Positions 1-7,631 of a DNA stretch of 64,000 bases are shown here, piece after piece. The stretch covers positions 332,478 to 396,477 of the forward strand of contig NZ_JAFEWF010000009.1 of assembly GCF_017355835.1 (NCBI RefSeq), given 5' to 3'. How positions within the stretch are numbered: the stretch's first letter is position 1; each line of letters starts with the position of its first letter. The position numbers were made by a program, and so were the translations under genes. A model generated the notes under the pieces. That model was not told the origin of the DNA. It did not search any database and was given only the letters and a program-made list of their open reading frames with translations. The stretch is from Desertivirga brevis. Its GTDB lineage: Bacteria > Bacteroidota > Bacteroidia > Sphingobacteriales > Sphingobacteriaceae.

Positions 1-73
1 CTATACCAAGCATCTCGATCAGATGAAGAATGCAATTCTGCAGAGGATAGATAATGAGCTGGATGTTAAGTAA
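1..73 (+). CDS. C-terminal end of an unidentified protein (partial)
   Basis: An open frame enters from the left edge and ends at the TAA at 71-73. Only 23 residues are visible. They are helical-looking and charged, and end NELDVK. A strong hairpin follows at once, which supports a real gene end. The tail is too short to name a family. Because the conjugation genes lie downstream, it may belong to the same mobile element, but nothing in the sequence proves that. Confidence 0.5.
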   Translation, partial: YTKHLDQMKNAILQRIDNELDVK

Positions 74-74
74 T

Positions 75-96
75 AAAGAGGCCGGAAGGCCTCTTT
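75..96. terminator. Bidirectional rho-independent terminator
   Basis: A perfect 9-bp stem (AAAGAGGCC / GGCCTCTTT) closes a GGAA tetraloop. It sits 1 nt after the stop of the plus-strand CDS and about 20 nt past the stop of the minus-strand Hc1 gene, so it can serve both converging genes. The A-rich and T-rich stem ends supply the tails. Confidence 0.75.
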
Positions 97-116
97 CCCA
101 AAACAATTCTTATTGA

Positions 117-296
117 TTATTTTTCTTTGTTTTTTATCTCTGTAACTTCCTTACGGATGTCTGAAGCTAATGTCTTTAGGTCCTGCATAGCTTTTCTAAC
201 CCTTGTTCCGGCTGCTGCATTTCCTCCGTTGTAAAACTTGTCTGCATCTGCCTCAACTGCAGCCACAAGCTCTTTAATCTGATTGAACTTTTCCAT
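117..296 (-). CDS. Histone H1-like protein (Hc1 family), 59 aa
   Basis: This short minus-strand gene starts MEKFNQIKELV and ends EIKNKEK. The pattern MEKF..(I/L)KELV, a central KFY and then AGTRVRKAMQDLK matches the small lysine-rich Hc1/histone H1-like proteins found across Bacteroidetes, which are usually 55-60 residues long. Such proteins are thought to bind DNA non-specifically and compact the chromosome. It has no cysteine and no membrane segment. It lies between the group II intron's 3' end and the terminator at 75-96. Whether it is ICE cargo or chromosomal cannot be told. The family call is confident; the function is inferred from the family. Confidence 0.85.
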   Translation of the reverse strand: MEKFNQIKELVAAVEADADKFYNGGNAAAGTRVRKAMQDLKTLASDIRKEVTEIKNKEK

Positions 297-446
297 TTGT
301 CTTAATTCTTAAGGGGGCGAAGATGCGTAAGGATAACTTCTTTTCAAAATTTCTTTAGTTAAGAGTCTGGTACAAAGCATTTGTATATAATGGATAAGCT
401 TTTTTGAAGTCACCGGCAAGAAAATGATTGAAGAAGGGCCAGGCAT

Positions 447-2386
447 ATCGAGTAGGAAAGTAGCCATTAGTTGGCTACCTGTCCTCTCACACCACCGTAC
501 GTGCCGTTCGGCATACGGCGGTTTGTTAGAATAACTTCGTCTGGTGTTTTGTTTTCCAGTGATAATAGTTAGCGAAGCCTGTGTATTTTAACTTGCTGAA
601 GTAGGCATTGTTTAAGCTTACACATAGTACTTTACTATGAGCAACCCGGCAATAGCCTTTTCGGCAATAAGACCACTTATAGGCTTCTTCCTTAGGAACT
701 CCAAGCTTTTGTAGTTCCCGCATCCGACGAGAGGCTTTCTTCCATTGCTTCCAAAGAATCATTCGAAGACGTATTCGCGTCATCTCGTCCAGTTTCTTAA
801 GCAAACTTGATGCTTTTGCCAGTTTAAAGTAGTTAACCCAACCTCTTATAATTGATTCAAGGTTCCCAATGATTTCCATTATTGAACCTGAATAATTCCG
901 CCGGGTACAAGATCGTACCTTACCCTTGATTGATTCCAATGTAGAGGGAGACAGGCGAATGTGCCACTGGCTGCTCCAGTAAAAGGAGAAGCCTAGCAGG
1001 CTGCTGGAGGTAGGGCGACTTACCTTGGTTTTCTCCCGGTTAACTTTCAGCTTCAACTTCGTCTCGATGTAACTTATGATGCTTTCCATCACCCGGTAAG
1101 CTGCTTTCTCACTTCTGACATAGATACTACAGTCATCCGCGTATCGGACATACCGGTGCCCCCGCTTCTCTAACTCTTTATCCAGTTTATCTAGTACGAT
1201 GTTAGATAGAAGGGGACTTAGGGGGCTTCCTTGTGGTGTACCTTCCCTACGAACTCTCATTAGTCCTTTGTCCATGATGCCGGCTTTTAAGTAGCTTCTG
1301 ATCAGCCTCAGAGTTTCTTTATCTTTTATCTTTAATGATAATGCGCTCATCAGCTTGTCGTGGTTTACCTTATCGAAGAACTTTTCCAGATCCAATTCAA
1401 TGATCCAGGTATAGCCTTCCTGAAGGTAAGCTCTGGCTTGTTCTACTGCCTGATGGGCATTTCTTCCAGGCCTGAAACCATAACTCTTATCAGAAAACTC
1501 CCGCTCACACAAGGGCATTAACCACTGACTGATACTTTGGCTTACTAATCGGTCTACTACCGTGGGAATACCCAGAGTTCGCGTCCCTCCGCTTTTCTTT
1601 GGTATTTCCACCTTTCGTACCGCCAGGGGGCGGTAGTTGCCTTCTAATATTGTTTTCCGTAATGTTTGCCAATGGGCATTGAGATAGCTTCGCAGATCTT
1701 CTGTCTGCATACCATCTGTTCCAGCTGAACCTTTATTCGCAGTTACCTGCCTAAAGGCGCGCTGAACATTACGTATATCCAATATTGCTTCAAGCACCTA
1801 AAAAAAAAAACTACTATCAGTAAAAAAAACATTCAGGTGTTTACACTGATTCTGCATCCCATTGCTCAGCTCCTCTCCCTGTCGTTTCGGACTTCCGGCC
1901 TTCTTCTCTATAGAGAGTTCTCTTAAGTGGTGCTGCTGTCACTGCTTTGAGGATAAGTTTTCAGTTTCTTTCACCATTCTAACATTCAGCCCTTCCTATA
2001 GGAGGTTATAGTACTATGGCCTCTGCTGACTTCTGCTCTCACCAAGCAGTCATTCTTGCTCTGACTCTTGTTTCTTCTAGGACATTCGCGCATGCCTTCG
2101 ACAGATTGATTGCAGATCTCCCGGGGTAAGATGCACCGCTTTCAATGGATCTAGCCTCTGCATATACAACCTAATGATCCGTGCAGTATTGGGTTTCTGT
2201 TTGTTTTGCAACATCGCCCGCATTAACTTGCCTTGTATGCAGTTCCTGTTCGTAAGCCCCCATTTTTGCCGCCGACTTCCTTCGGATTCGCAGTCACCCA
2301 CGACACCCTTGTCTTAAGCTAACACTTCCTACTGCAAAGCGTGTTCGGGACTCTCACCCTATAGCGGTGCGCCGTGCCCGGCGCAC
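447..2386 (-). mobile_element. Group II intron, class IIC, apparently full length (about 1.94 kb)
   Basis: The minus strand has the hallmarks of a class IIC ribozyme. The 5' end begins GTGCGCC at 2386, followed by a block containing GCTATAGGGTGAGAGTCCCG (about 2365-2346) that matches the conserved domain I start known from the Oceanobacillus IIC intron. A domain III-like block lies near 2030-2005. The RT/maturase frame occupies 526-1797. Domain V (about 483-524, CCGCCGTATG...GTACGGTGGTGTGAGAGG) starts 1 nt after the RT stop, and domain VI is a hairpin at about 449-481 with stem GTAGCCA/TGGCTAC. The 3' boundary (CTACTCGAT, near 447) is placed by family consensus and could be off by a base or two. 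The 5' exon is a terminator hairpin plus T-tract, the standard IIC target. Confidence 0.9.
526..1797 (-). CDS. ltrA: Group II intron reverse transcriptase/maturase
   Basis: The 423-residue protein copies intron RNA at the target site and helps splicing. The N-terminal part (about 1-60) holds RT-0/1 with GSAGTDGM. The fingers-palm region follows, with the catalytic YADD motif in YVRYADDCSIY and the upstream RREGTPQGSPLSPLLSNI block. Domain X (maturase) covers about residues 290-400. There is no C-terminal HNH endonuclease, as usual for class IIC. The first codon is GTG at 1797-1795, with an in-frame TAG directly upstream, so the frame cannot start earlier. The next Met is at residue 30. It looks intact. 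Confidence 0.93.
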   Translation of the reverse strand: MLEAILDIRNVQRAFRQVTANKGSAGTDGMQTEDLRSYLNAHWQTLRKTILEGNYRPLAVRKVEIPKKSGGTRTLGIPTVVDRLVSQSISQWLMPLCEREFSDKSYGFRPGRNAHQAVEQARAYLQEGYTWIIELDLEKFFDKVNHDKLMSALSLKIKDKETLRLIRSYLKAGIMDKGLMRVRREGTPQGSPLSPLLSNIVLDKLDKELEKRGHRYVRYADDCSIYVRSEKAAYRVMESIISYIETKLKLKVNREKTKVSRPTSSSLLGFSFYWSSQWHIRLSPSTLESIKGKVRSCTRRNYSGSIMEIIGNLESIIRGWVNYFKLAKASSLLKKLDEMTRIRLRMILWKQWKKASRRMRELQKLGVPKEEAYKWSYCRKGYCRVAHSKVLCVSLNNAYFSKLKYTGFANYYHWKTKHQTKLF

Positions 2387-2419
2387 AAAAAAGCTTCGGT
2401 GCTATGTGAGCACCGAGGC
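2387..2419 (-). terminator. Rho-independent terminator that served as the intron's insertion target
   Basis: On the minus strand an 11-bp stem (arms 2409-2419 and 2393-2403, one G-U pair, 5-nt loop) is followed by six T's (2392-2387) and then directly by the intron's GTGCGCC. It lies 4 nt past the stop of the small minus-strand ORF at 2423-2591, so it is that gene's terminator. Confidence 0.85.
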
Positions 2420-2422
2420 AAC

Positions 2423-2591
2423 CTAAACCTTATCACAATTTGTAGACATAAATGTAGAGAAGTTTTTCAAAGAAACAAATGGGTGAAGATTTTCCTGTTG
2501 TTCATCTCCCTTTTGGATACTTACTGCTTTAACAGGCGCTTTTTTTTGCCCCCTTCTCTGGTTTCTCAAAGTGCTTTAAGCTTACGTCCAT
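2423..2591 (-). pseudogene. Small unidentified protein gene with a +1 shift in an A8 run
   Basis: From ATG at 2591 the frame reads MDVSLKHFEKPEKGAKK and then stops early (18 codons plus TAA). Skipping one base in the A8 run (T8 at 2540-2547 on the plus strand) joins it to a second frame that includes GDEQQENLHPFVSLKNF and ends CDKV-TAG at 2423, giving 55 residues. The stop lies 4 nt before a strong terminator, which argues that the joined frame is a real gene. The family is not recognised. The extra A may be a natural frameshift, transcriptional slippage or a sequencing error in a homopolymer. Confidence 0.55.
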
Positions 2592-2930
2592 AATTCAAAC
2601 CAAAGCGTAATTCCTTCAATTACAAATACTACCTTTCTTCAACTAAAATAATTTTTAGTACCCACCCATCTTACTACCAACGAGCTTTCCTGCTTCTGAC
2701 AACCTTTGTTTCGTCGGCCGGGACATTCCCGGAGACGGAGGTAAGGACCTTCTGGTTTTAATCTCCTTCGGTCTTTGACATCTGGGGATGAAGCATTATC
2801 CTGCGAGGAGCGGGAAATATTGTGAAGGCAGATTTTATTTTGCTGAAAGCGCATAGGCAGGCCAGTAGCCCGGTTCGTAGGAACTGACGTGAGTAATCCC
2901 GAATTAATAGAACTTGGTTAATCTACCATA
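2592..2930. other. Intergenic, structured block; possible ncRNA
   Basis: No convincing protein gene lies here. Between about 2690 and 2930 the base composition rises and several short hairpins occur on the plus strand, for example CCGGGA/TCCCGG near 2717-2731 and CCTGC/GCGGG near 2799-2813. A plus-strand terminator follows at 2931-2952 although no plus-strand gene precedes it. That would fit a small RNA or a leader upstream of the primase gene. It was compared by eye with tmRNA, SRP, RNase P and 6S hallmarks and no match was found. Confidence 0.3.
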
Positions 2931-2952
2931 GGGGGGCGAAAGCCCCTTTTTT
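2931..2952 (+). terminator. Rho-independent terminator upstream of the primase-like gene
   Basis: GGGGC / GAAA / GCCCC stem-loop followed by six T's (2947-2952). It ends 38 nt before the ATG at 2991. It either ends an upstream non-coding transcript or attenuates entry into the transfer genes. Confidence 0.7.
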
Positions 2953-2990
2953 ATTTTATAGGAATTCATCTTATTAACAAATACATCGCT

Positions 2991-3947
2991 ATGGAACCTA
3001 ATCTAAGTGCTACGGAGATTAACCGTCAGGTGTCTCTCGTCGAACTTTTGTCCCGGCTCGGCTATCAGCCCAGGAGTAAATCAGGGAAAGAGTTCTTTTA
3101 TCTTTCTATGATCCGTGATTCGGATACCAAACCATCTTTCTGTGTCAACTCGGAATACTCTGTCTGGTTCGATCATGGTCTTGGGCGCGGTGGAAATGTC
3201 GTCGAATTTGCCAAGCTGTACTGGAAGAACCTGGAATTTAAAGAGGTGCTGGAGGAGATTGGCAGAGTGATGAACCTGTCGCCGGTTCCGACACAGGTGC
3301 GGAAGGAGTCACGTGAGGAAAAGCGGCGGAGGTTTCAGAAAGTTCCTCACTATAAAGTCGACGAGACTAAGCCGCTGGGAAACCATCCCTCTATTACTGC
3401 TTATCTCAAAAGCCGTGGTGTATGGGATGTGGCAGGGGAACGTTTGAAGGAAGTTTATTATCATGTCCTGGACGACAACAATCAGAGGAAGAATTTTTAT
3501 GCAGCGGGATGGAAAAACGATCTTGGGGGATGGGAAGTCCGGAATAAATATTTCAAAGGTTGCCTTGGTAAAAAAGCTTTGTCCTTTATACCGGGAGATA
3601 AGAATAAGCTACTTGTCTTCGAAGGGTTCCTGGACTATCTGAGCTGGTTGTTTGAACACAGAAAGTCTCAGGAAAGCGTAATTGTCCTGAATTCCCTGGT
3701 TCTTCTGCCCCAGGCTATTGCAAGGGCCTCCCACTTTGCGGAAGTTTCGATCTTTTTTGACTTCGACAGGAAAGGAAGAGAGGCAACTAAGTCGTTTGTT
3801 GAGCAGGTTCCAGGTAGCTCAGATCTGTCAGGCCACTACCAGGGACATAATGACTATAATGAGAAACTAATGTCCGAGTTGAACAACCTGGTAAAGGAAC
3901 CCTTTTCTGAGTATATGGCAAAGCTGAAGGTTGGATTCAGCAGGTGA
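2991..3947 (+). CDS. Primase-like Toprim protein of the conjugative element
   Basis: The 318-residue protein resembles the DnaG-type primases carried by Bacteroidetes conjugative elements, which prime the single strand after transfer. The N-terminal third matches the CHC2 zinc-finger fold (KPSFCVN, W-FDHG, GRGGNVVEFAKLYW), but the usual zinc ligands (CPFH and later Cys) are mostly absent, so the finger looks degenerate. A Toprim domain follows at about 200-290: a glutamate in LLVFEGFLDYL and the acidic pair in FFDFDRKGRE. It is the first plus-strand gene after the intron region, with a 541-nt gap before the mobilisation genes. No helicase domain is present. Confidence is high in the Toprim part and lower in actual primase activity. 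Confidence 0.8.
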   Translation: MEPNLSATEINRQVSLVELLSRLGYQPRSKSGKEFFYLSMIRDSDTKPSFCVNSEYSVWFDHGLGRGGNVVEFAKLYWKNLEFKEVLEEIGRVMNLSPVPTQVRKESREEKRRRFQKVPHYKVDETKPLGNHPSITAYLKSRGVWDVAGERLKEVYYHVLDDNNQRKNFYAAGWKNDLGGWEVRNKYFKGCLGKKALSFIPGDKNKLLVFEGFLDYLSWLFEHRKSQESVIVLNSLVLLPQAIARASHFAEVSIFFDFDRKGREATKSFVEQVPGSSDLSGHYQGHNDYNEKLMSELNNLVKEPFSEYMAKLKVGFSR

Positions 3948-4488
3948 ATATCTGCATATTCCTTAATACCTGTATTCCGGTATCTAGATCTGCTTAAATA
4001 TAGCTGCCTGAATAGTCGTATATATAGATCCGCAGGTATCCCAATATGTAAGTGGCTGTATTATTAAATTAATGAATATAAGAACAGAAGATTATTCTTC
4101 TATTTCGATAGCTGTATATCTGTTTATAGGCTTATTTGGATAGTTAATGATTTAGCTCTCTGTCCTGGCAGATATATGTTTGGTCTGATTTATGGATATA
4201 GGGATATCTGTTTTGCCCGATATAAATATGTCTCTATTTCTGAGTAGCTGTACATCCGTACTTCAGAATATTTGTCTGTTCACTTTACCATTTATTCCGG
4301 TAACTGGTTATGTGTATATATCCGCTATGATCTTCTGTTACTGATTTCTTCTTCAGATGGAGGAGGTGCTGTTTGTTTTGTAATCTGCAAGTTGTGTCTT
4401 TGTACGGACAACCTTCGTTCCCTCAGATTCTCCTCCAAGACCTGCCTGCCGCAAGCGGGTAATTAGTCGCAACTCCTTTAATTCTTTT
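3948..4488. other. AT-rich gap upstream of the mobilisation genes; candidate oriT
   Basis: This 541-nt gene-free stretch is AT-rich and full of short recurring words. TAGCTGTATATCTG (4109-4122) and TAGCTGTACATCCG (4245-4258) are near copies. CAGATAT at 4169-4175 and ATATCTG at 4204-4210 form an inverted pair. It lies directly upstream of the MobA-like and relaxase genes, where oriT is found in known Bacteroidetes conjugative elements. The oriT role is inferred from position; no nic consensus was identified. Confidence 0.35.
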
Positions 4489-4851
4489 ATGCTTAAAAGT
4501 AAGCGTTTTGAAATCCGGTTGTCAGAGGAAGAGGCTGAAATGCTCCTGAAGCTGGAGAAGGATCTGAAAACAAACAGATCAGAGCTCGTCCGTCAACGGG
4601 TAATTTATGGGAATAATGCAGTCTTTGTTGATACTAAGCAGCTTTTGGCAACTCTGGATAGGATAGGAGCGGAGCTTGGTCGTTGTGGAAACAACATTAA
4701 TCAGCTCGCCCGGCATGCCAATATTTTAAATAAAGAAGGTAAACTGTCTGCTCCTCTTATTGCTGACTTCAATGCCTTGTTTGATGAGTACATTAAGCTT
4801 CAGAGAGAAATGGAAAAAACGCTTCGTCAACTTTTTCGCTTAATCCGTTAA
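4489..4851 (+). CDS. mobA: MobA-like relaxosome accessory protein (ribbon-helix-helix)
   Basis: A 120-residue protein. Its start KSKRFEIRLSEEEAEMLLKL has the short strand and helix of a ribbon-helix-helix DNA-binding domain. The signature GxxINQLARHAN (here NNINQLARHANI, about residues 72-83) is typical of MobC/MobA relaxosome proteins that bind oriT and help the relaxase open the DNA. The C-terminal third is a helix rich in charged residues. It lies 3 nt upstream of the relaxase gene, so the two are surely co-expressed. The naming follows the Bacteroidetes convention (MobA accessory, MobB relaxase). Confidence 0.85.
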   Translation: MLKSKRFEIRLSEEEAEMLLKLEKDLKTNRSELVRQRVIYGNNAVFVDTKQLLATLDRIGAELGRCGNNINQLARHANILNKEGKLSAPLIADFNALFDEYIKLQREMEKTLRQLFRLIR

Positions 4852-4854
4852 GGT

Positions 4855-5904
4855 ATGATTGTAAAGATCCTGAGCAAATCTGCAAGCTTCAATGGCGTAA
4901 GGTACAACAGCAATAAGGTGGATAAAGACAAAGGGGTATTAATGAAAGTGGCCAATTTTGGTGCTCTTGGTAGTTTGAAAAGTCCCCGGCCTACCGATAT
5001 TATCAACTATCTGCGAATGGTTTCCTCAGCAAACAAGAAAGTCAGGTACCCGCAGTTTCATGCCGTGATCTCTTGTAAAGGCCGTGAAAAGACTGCTGCA
5101 GAACTTACTGTTCTGGCGGAAGAATGGCTTAAAGAAATGGGCTATGGAAATAATCCTTACCTGCTGGTATTCCATAAGGATTCGCAGAACAATCATATTC
5201 ATATGGTATCGACAAGGGTAGGCAGGGACGGCAAAAAGATAGACGATTCCTTTGAAAAGATCAGATCCTACAAGGCTCTTCATAAGATAATGGGGGAGGA
5301 TGAAAGTCTGAAGGCAAAGGAAAACTTATCCCGTATTCTTAAATACAACTTTTCCACCCATGCCCAGTTCAGGCTTCTTGCGGAGCTTCTGGGATATCAG
5401 GTTAAACAGGGAGAAAAGGATTATAGCCTTTGTAAGTTCGGCCGGCAACTGGCCTCCGTTCCTCTTGATACGATTAACGGCGCCATAGCTTCGGCATCTT
5501 TTAATGTGGTTCGCCAGCGGCAGCTGAAAGCAATTGTTGTTAAGTATAAAGCGCAGTTGGACAGTACACTTCATTCCTCCGGGAAGGGGAATTATACTTC
5601 GGAGCTTACTGATTACCTTGGGAAGTCTTTCGGGCTTGAGTTTGTTTTTCATGCAAGTAAAGGAATGCCTCCATATGGATATACGATAATTGATCATTCC
5701 AGCCTTTCAGTTTTTAAAGGCGGCGAGATTCTCCCGCTCCGGCAATTACTTCCTGAGTCTCTGGATACACTGGCGGCTGGCTTTAATAATCCGGTTGAGA
5801 GTTCCGGAAGATCTTTCGTTCCTGATCTTATCCTTAGTCAGGACGTGGATGATGAGTCGGTTCATCAGAAACACCGGAAGAAAAAGAGAAAGCAATCACG
5901 ATAA
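4855..5904 (+). CDS. mobB: Relaxase / mobilisation nuclease (MobB type)
   Basis: The 349-residue relaxase would nick oriT and pilot the strand to the recipient. The start MIVKILSKSASFNGVRYN is typical of this Bacteroidetes family. The metal-binding histidine motif is visible as FHKDSQNNHIHMVSTRV (about residues 102-118, HxH with an upstream His), as in the MOBP-like relaxase fold. The catalytic residue is probably a Tyr in the N-terminal 60 residues (YN or NYLRM), not assigned with certainty. The basic C-terminus ends RKKKRKQSR. It is 3 nt after mobA and 9 nt before the ParA-like gene. No frame damage is seen. Confidence 0.88.
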   Translation: MIVKILSKSASFNGVRYNSNKVDKDKGVLMKVANFGALGSLKSPRPTDIINYLRMVSSANKKVRYPQFHAVISCKGREKTAAELTVLAEEWLKEMGYGNNPYLLVFHKDSQNNHIHMVSTRVGRDGKKIDDSFEKIRSYKALHKIMGEDESLKAKENLSRILKYNFSTHAQFRLLAELLGYQVKQGEKDYSLCKFGRQLASVPLDTINGAIASASFNVVRQRQLKAIVVKYKAQLDSTLHSSGKGNYTSELTDYLGKSFGLEFVFHASKGMPPYGYTIIDHSSLSVFKGGEILPLRQLLPESLDTLAAGFNNPVESSGRSFVPDLILSQDVDDESVHQKHRKKKRKQSR

Positions 5905-5913
5905 TTTACAGCT

Positions 5914-6543
5914 ATGCTAATAATAATTGGAAACCAAAAAGGAGGAGCAGGTAAAAGCACTATAACTTTGCTTCTTGCCTATTACCTGAGCCTGCTTAAG
6001 AAACAAAAGGTGATAGTGCTGGATATGGATTACCAGCAATCTATCGCATCAAAAGCAGAGAAAGCAAAGATCCTGGATGATCCTCCCCTGTATGAAGTCG
6101 TTCCTGCAGACCTGAAGCATTTTCCTGCAATGTATGAGATCATGAAGAATAATAAACGGGAATACGTTCTGATAGATCTGCCGGGTAAAATGGATGATGA
6201 TGGTCTCATTCCCGTATTTAGCAGGGCAGACCTCATTTTCTGTCCATTTTCCTATGATGAACTTTCTGTCGACTCAACCCTGCTTTTTACCATGGTTGTG
6301 CGGAAGATCAACCCTCGCATTTCCTTCGTCTTTCTGCCAAACAGGATTAAGAATACCGTACGTTACGAGACGAAAATCGAGGTGGATAAACTTTTGACTG
6401 ATTTCGGCCCTATTGCTCCGGCAATCTCCGACAGAGTAGATTTTCAGCGTATAACTACGTTCAATATTCCTGTCGTGCTGGCTCCTGTTATTATACCCGT
6501 TCTGGATTTGATTTATGATCAGTATTTAAAATTGAAGGAATAA
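5914..6543 (+). CDS. traA: ParA-family ATPase (TraA of the conjugative element)
   Basis: The 209-residue protein has a deviant Walker A motif at the very start (GNQKGGAGKST, residues 6-16), a Walker A'-like VIVLDMDYQQS at about 34-44 and YVLIDLPGK at about 75-83, the pattern of ParA/MinD ATPases. In Bacteroidetes elements the first tra gene encodes such a protein. Its role may be partitioning of the element or positioning of the transfer complex. It is 9 nt after the relaxase and 2 nt before the next gene. Confidence 0.85.
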   Translation: MLIIIGNQKGGAGKSTITLLLAYYLSLLKKQKVIVLDMDYQQSIASKAEKAKILDDPPLYEVVPADLKHFPAMYEIMKNNKREYVLIDLPGKMDDDGLIPVFSRADLIFCPFSYDELSVDSTLLFTMVVRKINPRISFVFLPNRIKNTVRYETKIEVDKLLTDFGPIAPAISDRVDFQRITTFNIPVVLAPVIIPVLDLIYDQYLKLKE

Positions 6544-6545
6544 TT

Positions 6546-6887
6546 ATGAATGAAATTAAATCACTGGCTGATCAGATCAGGGAAAGTATAAAGAACGGGG
6601 AACAGGTTTCCGGCAAGGAGGGTAAATCTTCGGGCAGGAAAAAGACAAAGGCAGCCAATCAGGCAATAGAACAGATGCTTCAGCAAATGCTTTCTCATCA
6701 GCTGACCGGTACGGAAAAACTGCTTATCCGCCTGGATGACCGGACACTCTTTCTGCTTAAGCAGCTTAAAGTAACCAGAGGAGTAGATATGAATAAGGCG
6801 ATTTCCTATATGGTAAAGATCTTCATTGAAAGTACTCCTGATCTTACAAAGTATATTAAAGAATCTATTAATACCCTCGAACTATGA
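6546..6887 (+). CDS. Small conjugation protein, TraB/DUF3408-like
   Basis: A 113-residue soluble protein with a Lys/Gly-rich linker (residues 20-40), then a segment containing LLIRLDDRTLFLLKQLK that resembles the helix-turn-helix or ribbon-type C-terminal domain of the DUF3408 proteins encoded next to traA in related elements. It overlaps the following ATG by 4 nt (ATGA). A role as a partner of the ParA-like protein is inferred from position only. The family assignment is tentative. Confidence 0.6.
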   Translation: MNEIKSLADQIRESIKNGEQVSGKEGKSSGRKKTKAANQAIEQMLQQMLSHQLTGTEKLLIRLDDRTLFLLKQLKVTRGVDMNKAISYMVKIFIESTPDLTKYIKESINTLEL

Positions 6888-7216
6888 AATGGTCCCAGTT
6901 CTTACTTTATCTCAGCAGCATTTATATGCTCTATTACAGCATAAACTTCCTGTTTGACTTTCTCCGATTTAAAAGATATGAGCGGCAGGTCCCGGAAGAT
7001 GAGACAATATTCTTTGCCGGGGAAGTTGAACCAACGCTGGTAGTGACGCAGGATGAACCGGTTGAGGTAGCAAAGCCTCCGTCAGTTAATCCCGTTATTA
7101 TAAGTTCATATCCGATAGAAGATTTGCAATCTACAGGTGGAGTGAGCTTGAAAGAGCTTTTCGAACTTGCCAAACAGGATGTTATCCAGCTTACCAGGCC
7201 TATCCCATTCGTTTAA
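6884..7216 (+). CDS. Small membrane-anchored conjugation protein
   Basis: A 110-residue protein with one N-terminal hydrophobic segment (about residues 5-25) followed by a Pro/Val/Glu-rich extension. It has no recognisable domain. It starts inside the stop of the previous gene (ATGA overlap). Position suggests it corresponds to the TraC/TraD slot of Bacteroidetes tra operons, but similarity cannot be shown by eye. Confidence 0.6.
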   Translation: MKWSQFLLYLSSIYMLYYSINFLFDFLRFKRYERQVPEDETIFFAGEVEPTLVVTQDEPVEVAKPPSVNPVIISSYPIEDLQSTGGVSLKELFELAKQDVIQLTRPIPFV

Positions 7217-7319
7217 ACTCCTGATTATCCTGTTCAGGTTTTACGCTTTCCTCCTTTAACAAGCCCACCGGCTTCAGCGCTCCGGCGTTTATATCTCCCT
7301 ATTTTTAATTTCTTTTTCA

Positions 7320-7631
7320 ATGACTGAAAAGTTGAAAAACCTATTCGTCGTGGCTGTGCTATTTCTGGTTACAGCCCAAAGTGCCTTCGCTCAGGGAGGC
7401 GGTTCTACCGGGATCAATGCAGCGACTTCTTCGCTTACCAGTTATGTCGATCCGGTCTCAGCCCTCATTCTTGCAATCGGGGCAGTCGTTGGTCTTATCG
7501 GCGGTGTTCGTGTTTACATTAAATGGAACTCCGGAGATCAGGACATCAACAAGGAAATCATGTCCTGGGGCGGCTCCTGCCTTTTCCTGGTACTGGTTTC
7601 GGTAGTCATCAAAGCTTTCTTCGGAGTTTAA
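7320..7631 (+). CDS. traE: TraE (DUF4134), small membrane protein
   Basis: The 103-residue protein has a cleavable signal (cut after AFAQ, about residue 25) and two hydrophobic segments around SALILAIGAVVGLIGGVRVY and LFLVLVSVVIKAFFGV. The motif KWNSGDQDINKEIMSWGGSC is the DUF4134/TraE signature. The size and topology resemble VirB2-type pilins, which is the proposed role. The stop overlaps the next start as TAATG. Confidence 0.9.
   Translation: MTEKLKNLFVVAVLFLVTAQSAFAQGGGSTGINAATSSLTSYVDPVSALILAIGAVVGLIGGVRVYIKWNSGDQDINKEIMSWGGSCLFLVLVSVVIKAFFGV

Noticed and set aside
2077..2301. 74-codon ORF on the minus strand
   Set aside because: It lies inside the ribozyme part (domains I-III) of the group II intron and is a by-product of RNA structure.
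2639..2854. 71-codon minus-strand ORF
   Set aside because: Composition is not protein-like, it lies in the hairpin-rich block, and it lacks a family resemblance.
2860..2925. tRNA-like segment with GGTTCGTAGGAAC
   Set aside because: No acceptor stem, anticodon arm or CCA context could be drawn; only one arm-like hairpin exists.
7523..7630. Longer N-terminus for traF
   Set aside because: It would overlap traE in another frame, whereas the start at 7631 matches the family length and the TAATG coupling.
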